Positions 26,231 to 35,359 of a stretch of 64,000 nt of DNA are shown in pieces. The translations under genes and the position numbers were made by a program. Position 1 is the first letter of the stretch, and each line of letters begins with the position of its first letter. The stretch comes from Fusobacteriaceae bacterium (GTDB lineage Bacteria; Fusobacteriota; Fusobacteriia; Fusobacteriales; Fusobacteriaceae). The notes beneath the pieces were generated by a model. The model searched no databases and was not told the DNA's origin. It saw nothing but the letters and a program-made list of their open reading frames with translations. Where the stretch lies: NCBI GenBank assembly GCA_900764925.1, contig CAAFPW010000091.1:62001-126000 (forward strand). The letters run 5' to 3'.

Positions 26231-26360
26231 TATCTTCAGGGCAGGGTGAGTGAAAACAATTCCCGACCGGTGGTTATAGTCCACGAGGATTTTTTAGAAA
26301 ATCCTGATTTGGTGAAATTCCAAAACCGACAGTACAGTCTGGATGGAAGAAGAAAAGATA
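26231..26360 (+). promoter_or_regulatory. FMN riboswitch (RFN element)
   Basis: A textbook RFN element: ATCTTCAGGGCAGGGTG at the 5' end, CCCGACCGGTGGTTATAG, CCACGAG, TGGTGAAATTCC, AACCGACAGT and ATGGAAGAAG, with P1 pairing TATCTT (26231-26236) to AAGATA (26355-26360). A terminator follows, so FMN binding is expected to stop transcription of ribH-ribD-ribE-ribBA. A short open frame crossing this element (26246-26515) is an accident of the RNA sequence. Confidence 0.97.
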
Positions 26361-26392
26361 TCTGCATAGAAATCTTATACTTTTTTTATTTG

Positions 26393-26418
26393 CCCAGAGG
26401 AACTCTGGGTTTTTTATT
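26393..26418 (+). terminator. Riboswitch-controlled terminator before ribH
   Basis: CCCAGAG (26393-26399), loop GAA, CTCTGGG (26403-26409), then a T run. It is 33 bases downstream of the FMN aptamer and 35 bases before ribH. Confidence 0.9.
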
Positions 26419-26444
26419 TGTCCTGAGAAATCAAGGAGGAAGAT

Positions 26445-26906
26445 ATGAAAGTATTACAAGGAAATTTTACAGGAAGAGGATTAAGAGTAGGAATAGTAGC
26501 AGCAAGATTCAATGAGTTTATAACATCTAAACTTATTGGAGGAGCAGAAGATGCACTATTAAGACATGAAGTAGAAGCTGACAATATAGATCTTGCTTGG
26601 GTACCAGGAGCTTTTGAAATCCCTCTTGTAGCAAAAAGAATGGCAGAATCAGGAAAATATGATGCAATTATTACTTTAGGAGCGGTAATAAAAGGATCAA
26701 CACCTCATTTTGATTATGTTTGTGCAGAAGTATCAAAAGGAGTTGCAACAGTTAGTTTAGGAAGTAATATTCCAGTGATCTTTGGAGTGCTTACTACAAA
26801 CAGTATTGAAGAAGCAATTGAAAGAGCAGGAACTAAAGCTGGAAACAAAGGTTTTGATGCAGCAGTTACAGCATTAGAAATGGTAAACTTACTAAAGGGG
26901 ATGTAA
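26445..26906 (+). CDS. ribH: 6,7-dimethyl-8-ribityllumazine synthase
   Basis: A 153-residue subunit of the icosahedral or pentameric enzyme that condenses 5-amino-6-ribitylaminouracil with dihydroxybutanone phosphate. Family motifs are visible: [47 protein letters not shown] (with the catalytic His) and [17 protein letters not shown]. It is the first gene of the operon, which is unusual, since many rib operons begin with ribD. The start has AAGGAGG 7 bases upstream. Transcription is gated by the FMN riboswitch. Confidence 0.97.
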   Translation: MKVLQGNFTGRGLRVGIVAARFNEFITSKLIGGAEDALLRHEVEADNIDLAWVPGAFEIPLVAKRMAESGKYDAIITLGAVIKGSTPHFDYVCAEVSKGVATVSLGSNIPVIFGVLTTNSIEEAIERAGTKAGNKGFDAAVTALEMVNLLKGM

Positions 26907-26908
26907 TT

Positions 26909-27985
26909 ATGGAAAAAAAGTACATGGCAAGAGCATTAGAACTAGCTGCTCTTGGAGAAGGGGCTGTTAATCCAAATCCTTTGGTAGGAGCTGTAGTGGT
27001 AAAAGATGGAAAGATCATAGGAGAGGGGTATCATAAAAAATATGGTGGTCCTCATGCAGAGGTATTTGCTTTAGAAGAGGCAGGTGTTGAAGCTAAAGGA
27101 GCAGATATCTATGTAACTCTAGAACCATGTTCACACTATGGGAAAACTCCACCATGTGCTAAAAAGATAATTGAAATGGGGATTAAGAGATGTATAGTAG
27201 CATCTCTTGACCCAAATCCTTTGGTATCAGGAAGAGGAATAAAGATGCTCCAAGATGCTGGAGTAGAAGTGGTTACAGGAGTATTAGAAGAGGAAGCAAA
27301 AGAACTTAATAGAGTCTTTTTTAAATATATAAGTGAGAAAAAATCTTATCTATTTTTAAAGTGTGGAATCACTTTAGATGGAAAAATAGCCACAAGAACA
27401 GGTAATTCTAAATGGATAACAAATGAGTTAGCTAGAGAGAAAGTTCAAAAATTAAGAAATAGATATATGGGAATAATGGTAGGAATAAATACTGTGAAAA
27501 AAGATGATCCAAGTCTTACAGCTAGAATAGAGAATGGAAGAGATCCTTATAGAATAGTTATAGACCCAGATTTAGAGATGCCATTAGACAGTAAAATATT
27601 AAATTTTCAAGATGGAAAGAGTATTGTTATAACTTCACAGGAGAATATGGAGAGTGAAAAAATAGCAATACTAGGAGAAAAGGGTGTAAGAGTTGCATAT
27701 CTTGAAGGAAAAGAATTTACAATGGATAGCATTTTAAAGAAAACAGGAGAATTAGGAATAGATGCCGTTTTATTAGAAGGTGGAAGTTACCTTATCTCAC
27801 AAGCTTTCAGAGAGAATGAGATAGATGCTGGAGAGATTTTTATTGCTCCTAAAATAATTGGAGATGAAAAAGCTATATCCTTTGTAAGAGGATTTTCTTT
27901 TGAAAACATTTCAGATGGATTCCAATTGAAAAATGTAAAGATAAATAGTTATGGAGATAATGTTTCAATGGAGTTTTACAAATAG
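26909..27985 (+). CDS. ribD: Bifunctional diaminohydroxyphosphoribosylaminopyrimidine deaminase / 5-amino-6-(5-phosphoribosylamino)uracil reductase
   Basis: A 358-residue two-domain enzyme for the second and third steps of the pyrimidine branch of riboflavin synthesis. The N-terminal deaminase has the zinc ligands His49 (with catalytic Glu51 in HAEVFA), Cys74 and Cys83 (EPCSHYGKTPPC). The C-terminal reductase begins near residue 148 (FLKCGITLDGKIATRTGNSK) and contains EGGSYLISQAF. It starts 2 bases after the ribH stop, and ribE follows by 15 bases. Confidence 0.97.
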   Translation: MEKKYMARALELAALGEGAVNPNPLVGAVVVKDGKIIGEGYHKKYGGPHAEVFALEEAGVEAKGADIYVTLEPCSHYGKTPPCAKKIIEMGIKRCIVASLDPNPLVSGRGIKMLQDAGVEVVTGVLEEEAKELNRVFFKYISEKKSYLFLKCGITLDGKIATRTGNSKWITNELAREKVQKLRNRYMGIMVGINTVKKDDPSLTARIENGRDPYRIVIDPDLEMPLDSKILNFQDGKSIVITSQENMESEKIAILGEKGVRVAYLEGKEFTMDSILKKTGELGIDAVLLEGGSYLISQAFRENEIDAGEIFIAPKIIGDEKAISFVRGFSFENISDGFQLKNVKINSYGDNVSMEFYK

Positions 27986-28000
27986 AAAGGAGGGATTTTT

Positions 28001-28651
28001 ATTTTTACGGGATTAGTAGAAGAGATGGGAGAAGTTTTAGCTATCGAAAATGGTGAAAAATCCTTGAAGTTAAAAATCAAATGTAAGAAGGTTTTAGAAG
28101 GAGCAAAGCTTGGAGATAGTATAGCTACAAATGGAACTTGTCTTACAGCTACAGAGTTAGGAAATAATCATTTTACTGCTGATTGTATGTATGAGACAGT
28201 AAAAAGAACCAATCTAAAGAGATTGAAGGTTGGAGATAGAGTAAACTTAGAAAAGTCAATTACTTTAGCGACACCATTAGGAGGACACTTGGTGACAGGA
28301 GATGTGGATTGTGAAGGTAAGATTGTAGCAATAACTCCTGAGGGGATAGCTAAGATTTATGAGATAGAGATAGAGAGAAAATATATGAAATACATAGTTG
28401 AGAAGGGGAGAGTCACTTTAGATGGAGCAAGTCTGACAGTGATGAAGTTAGGTGACACAACTTTTGGAGTATCTTTAATACCTCATACTCAAGAGATGAT
28501 TACTCTTGGTAAAAAAAGAGTAGGAGATTATATTAATGTTGAAACTGATCTAATTGGAAAATATATCGAAAGATTTATGAAGTTCAGTGATGAATCTGAA
28601 AAGAAACCAAGTGGAATCACTATGGAATTTCTTTTGAAAAATGGATTTTAA
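28001..28651 (+). CDS. ribE: Riboflavin synthase (alpha subunit type), apparent AUU start
   Basis: About 216 residues with two similar lumazine-binding barrels, which dismutate two lumazines to riboflavin. Family N-termini read MFTGIVEE. The matching sequence here begins at 28001, with codon ATT in place of ATG, followed by [17 protein letters not shown] lies 6 bases upstream at 27989-27994, and an in-frame stop at 27983-27985 rules out any ATG, GTG or TTG further up. The next ATG (28025) would delete eight conserved residues and lacks a ribosome site. The domain repeat is visible at [15 protein letters not shown] infer initiation at AUU. Confidence 0.92.
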   Translation: MFTGLVEEMGEVLAIENGEKSLKLKIKCKKVLEGAKLGDSIATNGTCLTATELGNNHFTADCMYETVKRTNLKRLKVGDRVNLEKSITLATPLGGHLVTGDVDCEGKIVAITPEGIAKIYEIEIERKYMKYIVEKGRVTLDGASLTVMKLGDTTFGVSLIPHTQEMITLGKKRVGDYINVETDLIGKYIERFMKFSDESEKKPSGITMEFLLKNGF

Positions 28652-28662
28652 GGAGTGAGAAC

Positions 28663-29859
28663 ATGTTAAATAGAATAGAAGAGGCTCTTGAAGATTTAAG
28701 AGCAGGTAAGGTAATAATTGTCGTAGATGATGAAAATAGAGAGAATGAAGGAGATTTTATCTGTGCAGGAGAGTTCGCTACTCCAGAAAACATTAATCTT
28801 ATGGCAACTGTAGGAAAAGGGTTAATCTGTATGCCAATGACAGAGGAGTATGCAAAAAAATTAGCTCTTCCACCTATGTGTTATGAAAATACTGATAATC
28901 ATAGTACAGCTTTTACTGTTTCAATAGATCATGTAGATACAACTACAGGAATATCAGCTTATGAGCGTTCTTTAACTGCTCTAAAAACTTTAGATGAAAA
29001 TGTAAAACCATATGAGTTCAGAAGACCTGGACATATGTTTCCATTAGTAGCTAAAAAAGGTGGAGTAATAGTTAGAAATGGACATACTGAAGCTACAGTT
29101 GATCTAATGAGATTAGCAGGATTAAAACAAGTGGGACTTTGTTGTGAAATCATGAAAGAGGATGGAACTATGGCAAGATTTGATGATTTACAACAACTAG
29201 CTAAAGATCTTGGAATGAAAATGATCTCAATAGAGGATTTACAAAAATATATAAAAATGAATGAACAACTTGTAAAAGTTGAAATAAGAGCTAAAATGCC
29301 AACAGGATCAGGAGAGTTTGAAATAGTTGGTTTTGATAATCAATTGGATGGAAAAGAGCATATAGCTTTAGTTAAAGGAGATGTAGCAGGAAAGGAAGAT
29401 GTTCTTGTAAGATTACATTCAGAGTGTTTTACAGGAGATATCTTAGGGTCTTTAAGATGTGACTGTGGATCTCAACTAAAAAGAGCTATGAGAAGAGTTG
29501 AAGAGGAAGGAGAGGGAGTAGTACTTTACTTAAGACAAGAGGGAAGAGGAATAGGACTACTTAATAAGTTAAAAGCTTATACTCTTCAAGATGCAGGAGC
29601 TGATACAGTAGAGGCAAATGTAGCTTTAGGATTTGATCCAGATATGAGAGATTATGCTGTGGCAGTTCAAATGTTAAAAGCTCTAGGAGTTAAATCAGTG
29701 AGAGTGATGACAAATAATCCAGCTAAGATAGAAGCATTAGAAGATTATGGAATGAAAGTAACTGGAAGAGAGTCTATTGAAACTGGATTTAATGAAACAA
29801 ATGAAAAGTATATGAAGACTAAAAAAGAAAAAATGAGACATATGTTAACTAAAATTTAG
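28663..29859 (+). CDS. ribBA: Bifunctional 3,4-dihydroxy-2-butanone-4-phosphate synthase / GTP cyclohydrolase II
   Basis: A 398-residue fusion. The N-terminal RibB half has the acidic metal site [11 protein letters not shown] (near residues 27-37) and the [13 protein letters not shown] segment. The C-terminal RibA half begins near 205 and has the zinc cysteines in [20 protein letters not shown] plus RQEGRGIGL. It supplies both precursors of riboflavin and closes the operon, 11 bases after ribE. A hairpin terminator follows. Confidence 0.97.
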   Translation: MLNRIEEALEDLRAGKVIIVVDDENRENEGDFICAGEFATPENINLMATVGKGLICMPMTEEYAKKLALPPMCYENTDNHSTAFTVSIDHVDTTTGISAYERSLTALKTLDENVKPYEFRRPGHMFPLVAKKGGVIVRNGHTEATVDLMRLAGLKQVGLCCEIMKEDGTMARFDDLQQLAKDLGMKMISIEDLQKYIKMNEQLVKVEIRAKMPTGSGEFEIVGFDNQLDGKEHIALVKGDVAGKEDVLVRLHSECFTGDILGSLRCDCGSQLKRAMRRVEEEGEGVVLYLRQEGRGIGLLNKLKAYTLQDAGADTVEANVALGFDPDMRDYAVAVQMLKALGVKSVRVMTNNPAKIEALEDYGMKVTGRESIETGFNETNEKYMKTKKEKMRHMLTKI

Positions 29860-29866
29860 TGATAAG

Positions 29867-29911
29867 AATCCTTTTTATAATTAGAAATAGTTATAGAAAG
29901 GATTTTTTATA
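29867..29911 (+). terminator. Terminator of the riboflavin operon
   Basis: Stem AATCCTTTTTATAA (29867-29880) with TTATAGAAAGGATT (29891-29904), one G-U-type mismatch, then a T run. Confidence 0.8.
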
Positions 29912-29930
29912 TAGAAAAAATTGATAATAA

Positions 29931-29959
29931 TTGACAAAATAGAGTGAAAGTGATATTAC
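29931..29959 (+). promoter_or_regulatory. Promoter of gltS
   Basis: TTGACA (29931-29936), 17 bases, TATTAC (29954-29959), about 33 bases before the ATG. Confidence 0.6.
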
Positions 29960-29991
29960 ATTATATGCTAAAAATATATTAGGAGGAAAAA

Positions 29992-31179
29992 ATGTTAGTT
30001 TTAAAGTTAAACATGGTAGAAACGTTAGCAGTGGCAGTAGTAGTATTACTTTTAGGAAAATTTCTTAGGAGGAAATTCAATATTTTAGAAAAGTTTTTTA
30101 TTCCTGCTCCTGTGGTAGGAGGAACTATTTTTTCTATAATACTTTTAATAGGGCATAGTACAAATATTTTCTCTTTTGAATTTAATGAGATTTTAAAGGA
30201 TTTCTTTATGTTGATATTTTTTACTACAATAGGTTTTACAGCTAGTGGAAAACTTTTGAAAAAAGGTGGAATAGGAGTAGCTATATTTTTAATGACAGCT
30301 ACTCTATTAGCAGTAGTTCAAAATATTGTAGGAGTATCTTTAGCTAAACTATTTAATCTAAATCCATTGTTAGGATTGGCAGTAGGATCTATTCCATTGA
30401 CAGGAGGACATGGAACATCAGGAGCTTTTGGAATAGTTTTGGAAGAGATGGGTGTAAAGGGAGCTTTTTCAGTGGCAATAGCATCAGCAACTTATGGATT
30501 GATAGCTGGTTGTTTAATAGGAGGACCAATAGCTAAAAAATTAAAGGAAAGATATAGTTTAAAAGCACCAATTGAGGTAAAAGAGAAAGCAGAAGTTAAG
30601 GAAAAAACATATGAGTTAACTGGAGAAGAGGGAGCTTTTGGAGCAATAATAGTAACTGTTTTAGCTATGGGCTTAGGATATTGGGTAGCACCATTTTTAA
30701 AAAATTATGGTATTATAGTACCAGTTTATATTGGACCGATGGTTGTAGCTGCCATAATAAGAAATATAGCAGATGGAATAAAAAAACCATTACCTATGAA
30801 GGCTATATCTTCAACTGGAAACATATCTTTAGCACTATTCTTAGCTATGGCATTAATGGCGCTAAAACTGTGGGAATTAGCAGCACTTGCTGTACCAATA
30901 GTAACAATTCTTTTAATTCAAACAGTAATTACTGGAATATATGCTTATTTTATAACTTTTAGATTGAATGGAAAAGATTATGATGCTGCAGTAATAACTA
31001 CAGGACATTGTGGATTTGCATTGGGAGCTACTCCAAATGCAATGGCTAATATGGATGTATTTATGAATGAAAATGGATTTGCACCGAGAGCATTTTTTGT
31101 TTTACCAATAGTTGGAGCTCTTTTTATAGATTTTACAAATGCAACTGTAATAACATTTTTTATGAATATTTTTAGTTAA
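29992..31179 (+). CDS. gltS: Sodium/glutamate symporter
   Basis: A 395-residue membrane protein of the ESS/GltS family, which imports glutamate with Na+. The two inverted halves are visible. Each ends in a signature re-entrant region: PLTGGHGTSGAFG near residue 139 and TTGHCGFALGATPNAMANM near residue 337. A cytosolic Lys/Glu-rich loop separates them around residue 180-210. It stands alone with its own promoter. Glutamate uptake fits a peptide- and amino-acid-fermenting organism. Length is typical. Confidence 0.93.
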   Translation: MLVLKLNMVETLAVAVVVLLLGKFLRRKFNILEKFFIPAPVVGGTIFSIILLIGHSTNIFSFEFNEILKDFFMLIFFTTIGFTASGKLLKKGGIGVAIFLMTATLLAVVQNIVGVSLAKLFNLNPLLGLAVGSIPLTGGHGTSGAFGIVLEEMGVKGAFSVAIASATYGLIAGCLIGGPIAKKLKERYSLKAPIEVKEKAEVKEKTYELTGEEGAFGAIIVTVLAMGLGYWVAPFLKNYGIIVPVYIGPMVVAAIIRNIADGIKKPLPMKAISSTGNISLALFLAMALMALKLWELAALAVPIVTILLIQTVITGIYAYFITFRLNGKDYDAAVITTGHCGFALGATPNAMANMDVFMNENGFAPRAFFVLPIVGALFIDFTNATVITFFMNIFS

Positions 31180-31183
31180 TCAA

Positions 31184-31212
31184 TTTACAAATTCTTTAAT
31201 TTATGGTAAAAT
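31184..31212 (+). promoter_or_regulatory. Promoter of ychF
   Basis: TTTACA (31184-31189), 17 bases, TAAAAT (31207-31212) preceded by TGG. Confidence 0.55.
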
Positions 31213-31248
31213 TTGTAGTAATATAAATTTTTCAGGAGGGGCTTTTTA

Positions 31249-32346
31249 ATGATTGGAATAGGAATAGTAGGACTTCCAAATGTAGGTAAATCAACACTTT
31301 TTAATGCAATAACAAAGGCGGGAGCAGCAGAGGCAGCAAACTATCCATTTTGTACAATAGAACCAAATGTAGGTATGGTAACTGTGCCAGATTCAAGATT
31401 AGATGAGTTATCAAAAATAATAAATCCACAAAGAGTAGTACAAGCAACTGTAGAGTTTGTTGATATAGCTGGACTTGTAAAAGGAGCAGCAAAGGGTGAA
31501 GGACTTGGAAATAAATTCCTTTCAAACATTAGAACAACTGCAGCTATATGTCAAGTTGTAAGATGTTTTGAAGATGACAATGTAATCCATGTAAGTGGTT
31601 CAGTAGATCCAATAAGAGATATTGAGGTAATAAATACAGAGTTAATATTTGCAGATATGGAAACTGTGGATAAAGCAATAGAGAAACATAAAAAATTAGC
31701 CATGAATAAAAATAAAGAATCAATGGCTCTTATGCCTGTTTTAGAAAAATGTAAAGCTCATTTAGAGAATTTCCAACTTCTAAAAACATTATCTATGAAT
31801 GATGAGGAGTTAGAGTTAATAAGAACTTATCAACTATTGACATTAAAACCAATGATATTTGCAGCTAACGTAGCTGAAGATGATTTAGCAACTGGAAACG
31901 AATATGTTGAAAAAGTAAGAGAGTATGCTAAAGGATTAGGATCAGAGGTAGTAATAGTTTCAGCAAAAGTTGAAGCAGAGTTACAAGAGATGGATGATGA
32001 GGAGAGTAAAAAAGAGTATCTAGAGGCTTTAGGAGTAGAAGAAGCAGGACTTAATAGACTTATAAGAGCTGGATATAAGTTATTAGGGCTTCAAACTTAT
32101 TTTACAGCAGGAGTAAAAGAGGTTAGAGCTTGGACTATTAAGATTGGAGATACAGCTCCAAAAGCGGCTGGAGAGATTCATACAGACTTTGAAAAGGGAT
32201 TTATTAGAGCAAAAGTTGTATCTTATGAAGACTTTATTAAATACTCTGGATGGAAGGGAGCACAAGAAGCAGGAGTACTTAGATTAGAAGGAAAAGAATA
32301 CATAGTTCAAGATGGAGATTTGATGGAATTTCTATTTAATGTGTAG
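31249..32346 (+). CDS. ychF: Redox-regulated ATPase YchF
   Basis: A 365-residue Obg-family P-loop protein that prefers ATP and is linked to oxidative-stress control and the ribosome. G1 is GLPNVGKST (residues 7-15). The switch region [18 protein letters not shown] lies near 69-86. A coiled-coil insert follows, then a C-terminal TGS domain ([14 protein letters not shown] onwards). The NxxE variant of the specificity loop (ANVAEDDL) fits ATP preference. Monocistronic; GGAGGGG ribosome site. Confidence 0.96.
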   Translation: MIGIGIVGLPNVGKSTLFNAITKAGAAEAANYPFCTIEPNVGMVTVPDSRLDELSKIINPQRVVQATVEFVDIAGLVKGAAKGEGLGNKFLSNIRTTAAICQVVRCFEDDNVIHVSGSVDPIRDIEVINTELIFADMETVDKAIEKHKKLAMNKNKESMALMPVLEKCKAHLENFQLLKTLSMNDEELELIRTYQLLTLKPMIFAANVAEDDLATGNEYVEKVREYAKGLGSEVVIVSAKVEAELQEMDDEESKKEYLEALGVEEAGLNRLIRAGYKLLGLQTYFTAGVKEVRAWTIKIGDTAPKAAGEIHTDFEKGFIRAKVVSYEDFIKYSGWKGAQEAGVLRLEGKEYIVQDGDLMEFLFNV

Positions 32347-32375
32347 ATAAAAAATCCTTTGTTAAGAAAAATTAC

Positions 32376-32404
32376 TTGACAATATTTAAAAAAATTAGTA
32401 AAAT
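32376..32404 (+). promoter_or_regulatory. Promoter of the yceD-rpmF unit
   Basis: TTGACA (32376-32381), 17 bases, TAAAAT (32399-32404). Predicted start near 32411, about 23 bases before the TTG start codon. Confidence 0.7.
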
Positions 32405-32433
32405 ATCTAGGTGTACGATTGGAGGAAATTGTT

Positions 32434-32916
32434 TTGAGATTAGAGATTAAAAATTTTCCAAACCAAATTTTAGAATTTGACTTCTATATTGATAGTATGG
32501 AAGATGTTGAGCTAAAAGAGAGAGTACATGTTGTTGGAACAGCTGTAAATAACAATGGAAAAGTTGAGATTACTGGGAAATACTCAACAGTAATAAAAAC
32601 TCAATGTGTAAGATGTTTAAAAGAGATTGAGATAGAGTTAGAAAATAATTTTACAGGAACTTTTTTAGATGAAAATGAATACAGACAGTATTTGAAGAGC
32701 TTAAATACTGAATGTGAAATAAATCAAGATGAAATCTATGATAAAATAGAGGATGGAGTTATAGATTTAGAGAGATTGGTTAGAGAGTATATAATACTTG
32801 ATATGCCACCATATCCACAGTGCAATCCTATTTGCGAAGATGATTCAGAGATAGAAAAGTACAGTGATGATGGAATTGATCCAAGATGGCAGCAATTATT
32901 ACAAATAAAAAATTAA
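32434..32916 (+). CDS. YceD/DUF177 family protein
   Basis: A 160-residue protein of the DUF177 (YceD) family, which is nearly always encoded directly before rpmF. The family cysteine motif is VRCLKEIEIEL with a partner pair C..C near the C-terminus (YPQCNPIC). In plants and E. coli homologues are tied to 23S rRNA/large-subunit accumulation. The start is TTG at 32434: GGAGG (32421-32425) is correctly spaced from it, whereas an earlier in-frame TTG (32419) overlaps the ribosome site. rpmF follows by 36 bases. Confidence 0.88.
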   Translation: MRLEIKNFPNQILEFDFYIDSMEDVELKERVHVVGTAVNNNGKVEITGKYSTVIKTQCVRCLKEIEIELENNFTGTFLDENEYRQYLKSLNTECEINQDEIYDKIEDGVIDLERLVREYIILDMPPYPQCNPICEDDSEIEKYSDDGIDPRWQQLLQIKN

Positions 32917-32952
32917 ATTTTAAATAAGAATGTAAGTAGGAGGGAAACTAAG

Positions 32953-33135
32953 ATGGCAGTACCTAAGAAGAAAACATCTAAAGCTAAGAAAAACATGAGA
33001 AGATCTCATCATGCTTTAACTGGAACTGGATTAACAACTTGTGAAAAATGTGGAGCTCCAAGAAGACCACACAGAGTATGTCTTTCATGTGGAGATTACA
33101 ATGGAAAACAAGTTCTAGCAGGACAAGCTGAGTAA
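32953..33135 (+). CDS. rpmF: 50S ribosomal protein L32
   Basis: A 60-residue ribosomal protein beginning [21 protein letters not shown], with the zinc-type cysteine pairs CEKCG and CLSCGDYNG. It is co-transcribed with the DUF177 gene and followed by a strong terminator. The terminator separates it from plsX, although these genes are operonic in many bacteria. Confidence 0.98.
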   Translation: MAVPKKKTSKAKKNMRRSHHALTGTGLTTCEKCGAPRRPHRVCLSCGDYNGKQVLAGQAE

Positions 33136-33154
33136 TTAGATTGTTTAATTAGAT

Positions 33155-33188
33155 AAAAAAAGACAAGATAAGCTCTTGTCTTTTTTTA
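33155..33188 (+). terminator. Terminator after rpmF
   Basis: Stem AGACAAG (33161-33167) with CTTGTCT (33175-33181), extended by A/T pairing on both sides, followed by seven T. Confidence 0.85.
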
Positions 33189-33273
33189 TTATAAAATCTC
33201 TACAAAAACATTTTTAAAATTTTAAATTTTGATGTATAATATGTAGAGATAATTTTTTTATAGGAGGGCAACA

Positions 33274-34290
33274 ATGAAAATAGCGTTGGATGCTATGGGT
33301 GGAGATAAGGCACCTTTTGAAACGATAAAAGGAGCAATGAAAGCACTGGAAGAGCTAGAAACTCTACACCTTGTACTTGTTGGGAAGAAAGAGATTATAG
33401 AAAAGGAATTATCAAAATACAAAGTTGATAATAATAGAGTAGAGATTGTCGATGCAAGAGAAGTAATTGAGATGACAGATGATCCAGTTACTGCGGTAAA
33501 AGGGAAAAAAGATTCATCTATGAATAGAACTCTTGAACTTGTAAAAGAGGGAGTGGTAGATGCGTCAGTATCTGCTGGAAATACAGGAGCTTTAATTACT
33601 GCAAGTCAATTGAAGTTAAAAAGAATAAAAGGTGTGTTAAGACCTGCTATTGCAACAATGTTTCCAAATAAAACTGGAAAGATGTTAATGCTAGATGTTG
33701 GAGCTACTGCAGATTGTAAACCAGAATTTTTAAATCAATATGCTATGATGGGTTCTAAATACTTAGAAATATTACTAGGAAAAAAGAATCCAACAGTAGG
33801 TTTATTGAATATCGGAACTGAAGAGGGAAAAGGAAATGAGGTTACAAGAGAAGCTTACAATCTTTTAAAGGAGAATAAAAGTATAAATTTTGCTGGAAAT
33901 GTTGAGAGTACAGAGGTAATGAATGGAAAGATAGACGTAGTAGTTACTGATGGATTCACAGGGAACATGGTTTTAAAAACTTCTGAAGGTATAGCAAAAT
34001 TTGTAGTTTCATCTTTAAAAGAGGAGATAAATAAGAGTATTATCTATAAAATAGGAGCATTACTATTAAAACCAGCTATGAAGCATATAATGAAAAAAAT
34101 GGATTCATCAGAGTATGGTGGTGCTATGTTCTTAGGATTGAATGGACTTTCTATAAAAGCTCATGGAAATTCAGATTCAAATGCAATTAAAAATGCCATA
34201 AAAGTGGCAAATAAATTTGCTGAGATGGATTTTGTAGAGGAGTTAAAGAATACCATAGATATAGAAAATAAAAAAGAGGAAACCTTATAG
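33274..34290 (+). CDS. plsX: Phosphate acyltransferase
   Basis: A 338-residue peripheral-membrane enzyme that makes acyl-phosphate from acyl-ACP for phospholipid synthesis. The N-terminal KIALDAMGGDKAPFETIKGA is diagnostic; SAGNTGALITASQLKLKRI and LLNIGTEEGKGNEVTREAY are further PlsX segments. It opens the lipid gene run plsX-fabH-fabD-acpP-fabF-rnc. A TATAAT at 33235-33240 is a plausible -10. fabH starts 9 bases after its stop. Confidence 0.97.
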   Translation: MKIALDAMGGDKAPFETIKGAMKALEELETLHLVLVGKKEIIEKELSKYKVDNNRVEIVDAREVIEMTDDPVTAVKGKKDSSMNRTLELVKEGVVDASVSAGNTGALITASQLKLKRIKGVLRPAIATMFPNKTGKMLMLDVGATADCKPEFLNQYAMMGSKYLEILLGKKNPTVGLLNIGTEEGKGNEVTREAYNLLKENKSINFAGNVESTEVMNGKIDVVVTDGFTGNMVLKTSEGIAKFVVSSLKEEINKSIIYKIGALLLKPAMKHIMKKMDSSEYGGAMFLGLNGLSIKAHGNSDSNAIKNAIKVANKFAEMDFVEELKNTIDIENKKEETL

Positions 34291-34299
34291 GAGGAGATA

Positions 34300-35292
34300 A
34301 TGGAATTTAAAAGTGTAGGAATTAAGGGGTTAGGTTACTATGTCCCTGAAAAAGTAATGACTAACTTTGATTTTGAAAAAATAATAGATACAACTGATGA
34401 ATGGATTAGAACGAGAACAGGAATACAAGAGAGAAGATTTGCAGCTGCAGAGCAAGCAACTTCAGATCTATGTGTAGAAGCTGCTAAAAAAGCTTTAGAT
34501 AAAGCAGGGATGACAGTTGAAGATCTAGATCTTATATTAGTTGCAACATGTACTCCAGATTATATAGCTCAAGCTACAGCTTGTTTAGTACAATTGAAGT
34601 TAGGAGCTAAAAATATACCAGCTTTTGACTTAAATGCTGCTTGTAGTGGATTTATATATGGACTTACTGTAGCAGGTGGAATGATCAGAGGAGGAGTATA
34701 TAAAAATATTTTAGTTATTGGTGGAGAGACTCTTTCAAGAATCATAGATATGCAAAATAGAAATACATGTATTCTATTTGGAGATGGAGCAGCGGCAGCA
34801 GTAGTTGGAGAAGTAGAAGATGGATATGGAATGCTATCTACTTATTTAGGTGCTGAGGGTGAAGATGATATGATCTTAAAAGTTCCTGCAGGTGGAAGTA
34901 AGAAACCAAATGATAAAGAAACAGTTGAAAACAGAGAGAACTTTGTAGTGATGAAGGGACAAGATGTTTTCAAATTTGCAGTACACGCTTTACCAAGTGC
35001 TACTAATAAGGCATTAAAAATAGCAAATGTTAAATCTGAAGAGTTACACATGATATTCCCACATCAAGCAAATGTTAGAATAATTGAAGCTGCAGCTAAG
35101 AGAATACATGTTCCTTTAGATAAATTCTATATGAACCTACAAAGATTTGGAAATACTTCTTCAGCTTCAGTAGGATTAGCTTTAGGAGAAGCATTAGAAA
35201 AAGGAATGGTAAAAAAAGGTGATTTAATAGCTCTTACTGGATTTGGAGCAGGACTTACTTACGGTTCAATAATAATGAAGTGGGCATATTAA
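34300..35292 (+). CDS. fabH: 3-oxoacyl-[ACP] synthase III
   Basis: A 330-residue condensing enzyme that starts fatty-acid chains from acetyl-CoA and malonyl-ACP. Catalytic Cys115 is in LNAACSGFIYG, His in FPHQANVRI and Asn in QRFGNTSSASVG. The C-terminal GFGAGLTYGS loop is typical. It is translated right after plsX; fabD follows after 67 bases that contain a separate promoter. Confidence 0.97.
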   Translation: MEFKSVGIKGLGYYVPEKVMTNFDFEKIIDTTDEWIRTRTGIQERRFAAAEQATSDLCVEAAKKALDKAGMTVEDLDLILVATCTPDYIAQATACLVQLKLGAKNIPAFDLNAACSGFIYGLTVAGGMIRGGVYKNILVIGGETLSRIIDMQNRNTCILFGDGAAAAVVGEVEDGYGMLSTYLGAEGEDDMILKVPAGGSKKPNDKETVENRENFVVMKGQDVFKFAVHALPSATNKALKIANVKSEELHMIFPHQANVRIIEAAAKRIHVPLDKFYMNLQRFGNTSSASVGLALGEALEKGMVKKGDLIALTGFGAGLTYGSIIMKWAY

Positions 35293-35298
35293 TAATTA

Positions 35299-35327
35299 TT
35301 GACATATTTTAAATGCTATGATATATT
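35299..35327 (+). promoter_or_regulatory. Internal promoter before fabD
   Basis: TTGACA (35299-35304), 17 bases, TATATT (35322-35327), directly after the fabH stop. It allows fabD, acpP and later genes to be expressed apart from plsX-fabH. Confidence 0.65.
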
Positions 35328-35359
35328 AAAATACAGGTGTTTTTATTAAGGAGGATAAT

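Noticed and set aside
26246..26515. An 89-codon open frame across the FMN riboswitch
   Set aside because: It lies on the conserved riboswitch and terminator and overlaps ribH out of frame; the conservation is explained by RNA structure.
28025..28027. ATG at 28025 as ribE start
   Set aside because: It would remove the conserved FTGLVEE residues and has no ribosome site, whereas ATT at 28001 has both.
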